From Gammaproteobacteria bacterium (lineage in GTDB: Bacteria; Pseudomonadota; Gammaproteobacteria; Steroidobacterales; GCA-2729495): DNA of 64,000 bases. Where the stretch lies: contig QUBU01000003.1 in the NCBI GenBank assembly GCA_014337915.1, forward strand, positions 120,402 through 184,401, read 5' to 3'. This document shows, one piece after another, positions 63,912 to 64,000 of this stretch (the stretch's first letter is position 1; each line of letters opens with the position of its first letter). The notes below the pieces were generated by a model. The model was not told the DNA's origin and did no database searches. It saw only the letters and a program-made list of their open reading frames with translations. Both the position numbers and the translations under genes were made by a program.

Positions 63912-64000
63912 ATGCAGCCGGCGCCCTGCGGCATTTCCGCGCGCCACGGCAGGCCGGCGCTGGCGCGCCGGCAAACGGTGACTGCAATCACAGGCATCGA
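63912..64000 (+). CDS. Possible start of a further gene (cut by window edge)
   Basis: An ATG at 63912 opens a frame that continues to the window edge (29 codons, MQPAPCGISARHGRPALARR). It contains an inverted repeat GCCGGCGC/GCGCCGGC-like near 63950-63972. It is too short to identify, and could be non-coding. If real, it would be the next gene after apbE. Confidence 0.25.
   Translation, partial: MQPAPCGISARHGRPALARRQTVTAITGI

Noticed and set aside
63940..63980. Terminator after apbE
   Set aside because: A GCCGGCGC inverted repeat is present, but no T-run follows and an open frame runs through it.

Overview
The window is very GC-rich, densely packed bacterial chromosome. It reads as a gammaproteobacterium outside the well-studied enteric and pseudomonad groups (a Steroidobacter/Nevskia/Xanthomonadales-like lineage is my guess). 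The reasons are the house-keeping genes (Fe-SOD, proBA, ilvB/ilvN, kup, NADP-type icd, glpD), many lipoproteins, TonB-dependent and outer-membrane barrel proteins, and a GlyGly-CTERM-type sorting tail. No tRNA, rRNA, CRISPR array or complete insertion sequence was seen. No stretch longer than 300 bases lacks a gene.

Layout. 1-1292: 3' part of a multihaem cytochrome/TPR protein. 1305-4775 (minus): sodB, then a mevalonate-pathway pair, idi and a fused HMG-CoA reductase/mevalonate kinase. 4930-9960: an S46 peptidase, an acyl-CoA ligase, an enoyl-CoA hydratase and a MaoC hydratase. 10186-21840 (plus): a nine-gene, nearly gapless operon with two lipoproteins, a transmembrane Ser/Thr kinase, an FHA-like/PEGA/SUMF1 membrane protein, a small membrane protein, a MotA/TolQ/ExbB-type channel, a degenerate actin-like/FHA protein and two membrane-anchored VWA proteins. 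I consider this the strongest candidate for an undescribed system: a proton-driven, phosphorylation-regulated envelope machine in which VWA proteins take the place of ExbD/TolR.

21883-30308 holds phhB, kup, a DUF1838 protein, an aldehyde dehydrogenase, a SulP transporter and a secreted subtilisin. 30235-39110 holds ilvB (minus), a CmoA-like and an ICMT-like methyltransferase, ilvN, proB, proA, a coiled-coil membrane protein and glpD. 39101-42160 (minus) holds two small membrane proteins, icd and a lipoprotein hydrolase. The icd leader contains a perfect 31-bp-arm palindrome. A second element with the same 12-bp ends lies at 48229-48351. 42165-47689 (minus) is envelope-related: a DUF4105 barrel protein, a DUF3015 protein, a TonB-dependent receptor, a small protein and a small kinase-fold protein. 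47775-51301 holds an OsmC protein, a SYLF lipid-binding protein, a methyltransferase and a glycosyltransferase.

The right end is a second candidate system. Two divergent operons start from 56628-56884. The minus one (56627-51380) encodes a DUF1588-type cytochrome, a LamG/cytochrome lipoprotein and a Tat-exported DUF1501-type protein. The plus one (56885-63879) encodes an HzsA-related di-haem lipoprotein, an SH3/barrel protein, another barrel protein, a TlpA-like thioredoxin, a tiny DUF4266 lipoprotein ending in CGCN, a DUF3570 barrel protein and the flavin transferase ApbE. Together they look like an extracytoplasmic haem/flavin/thiol redox module of unknown substrate.
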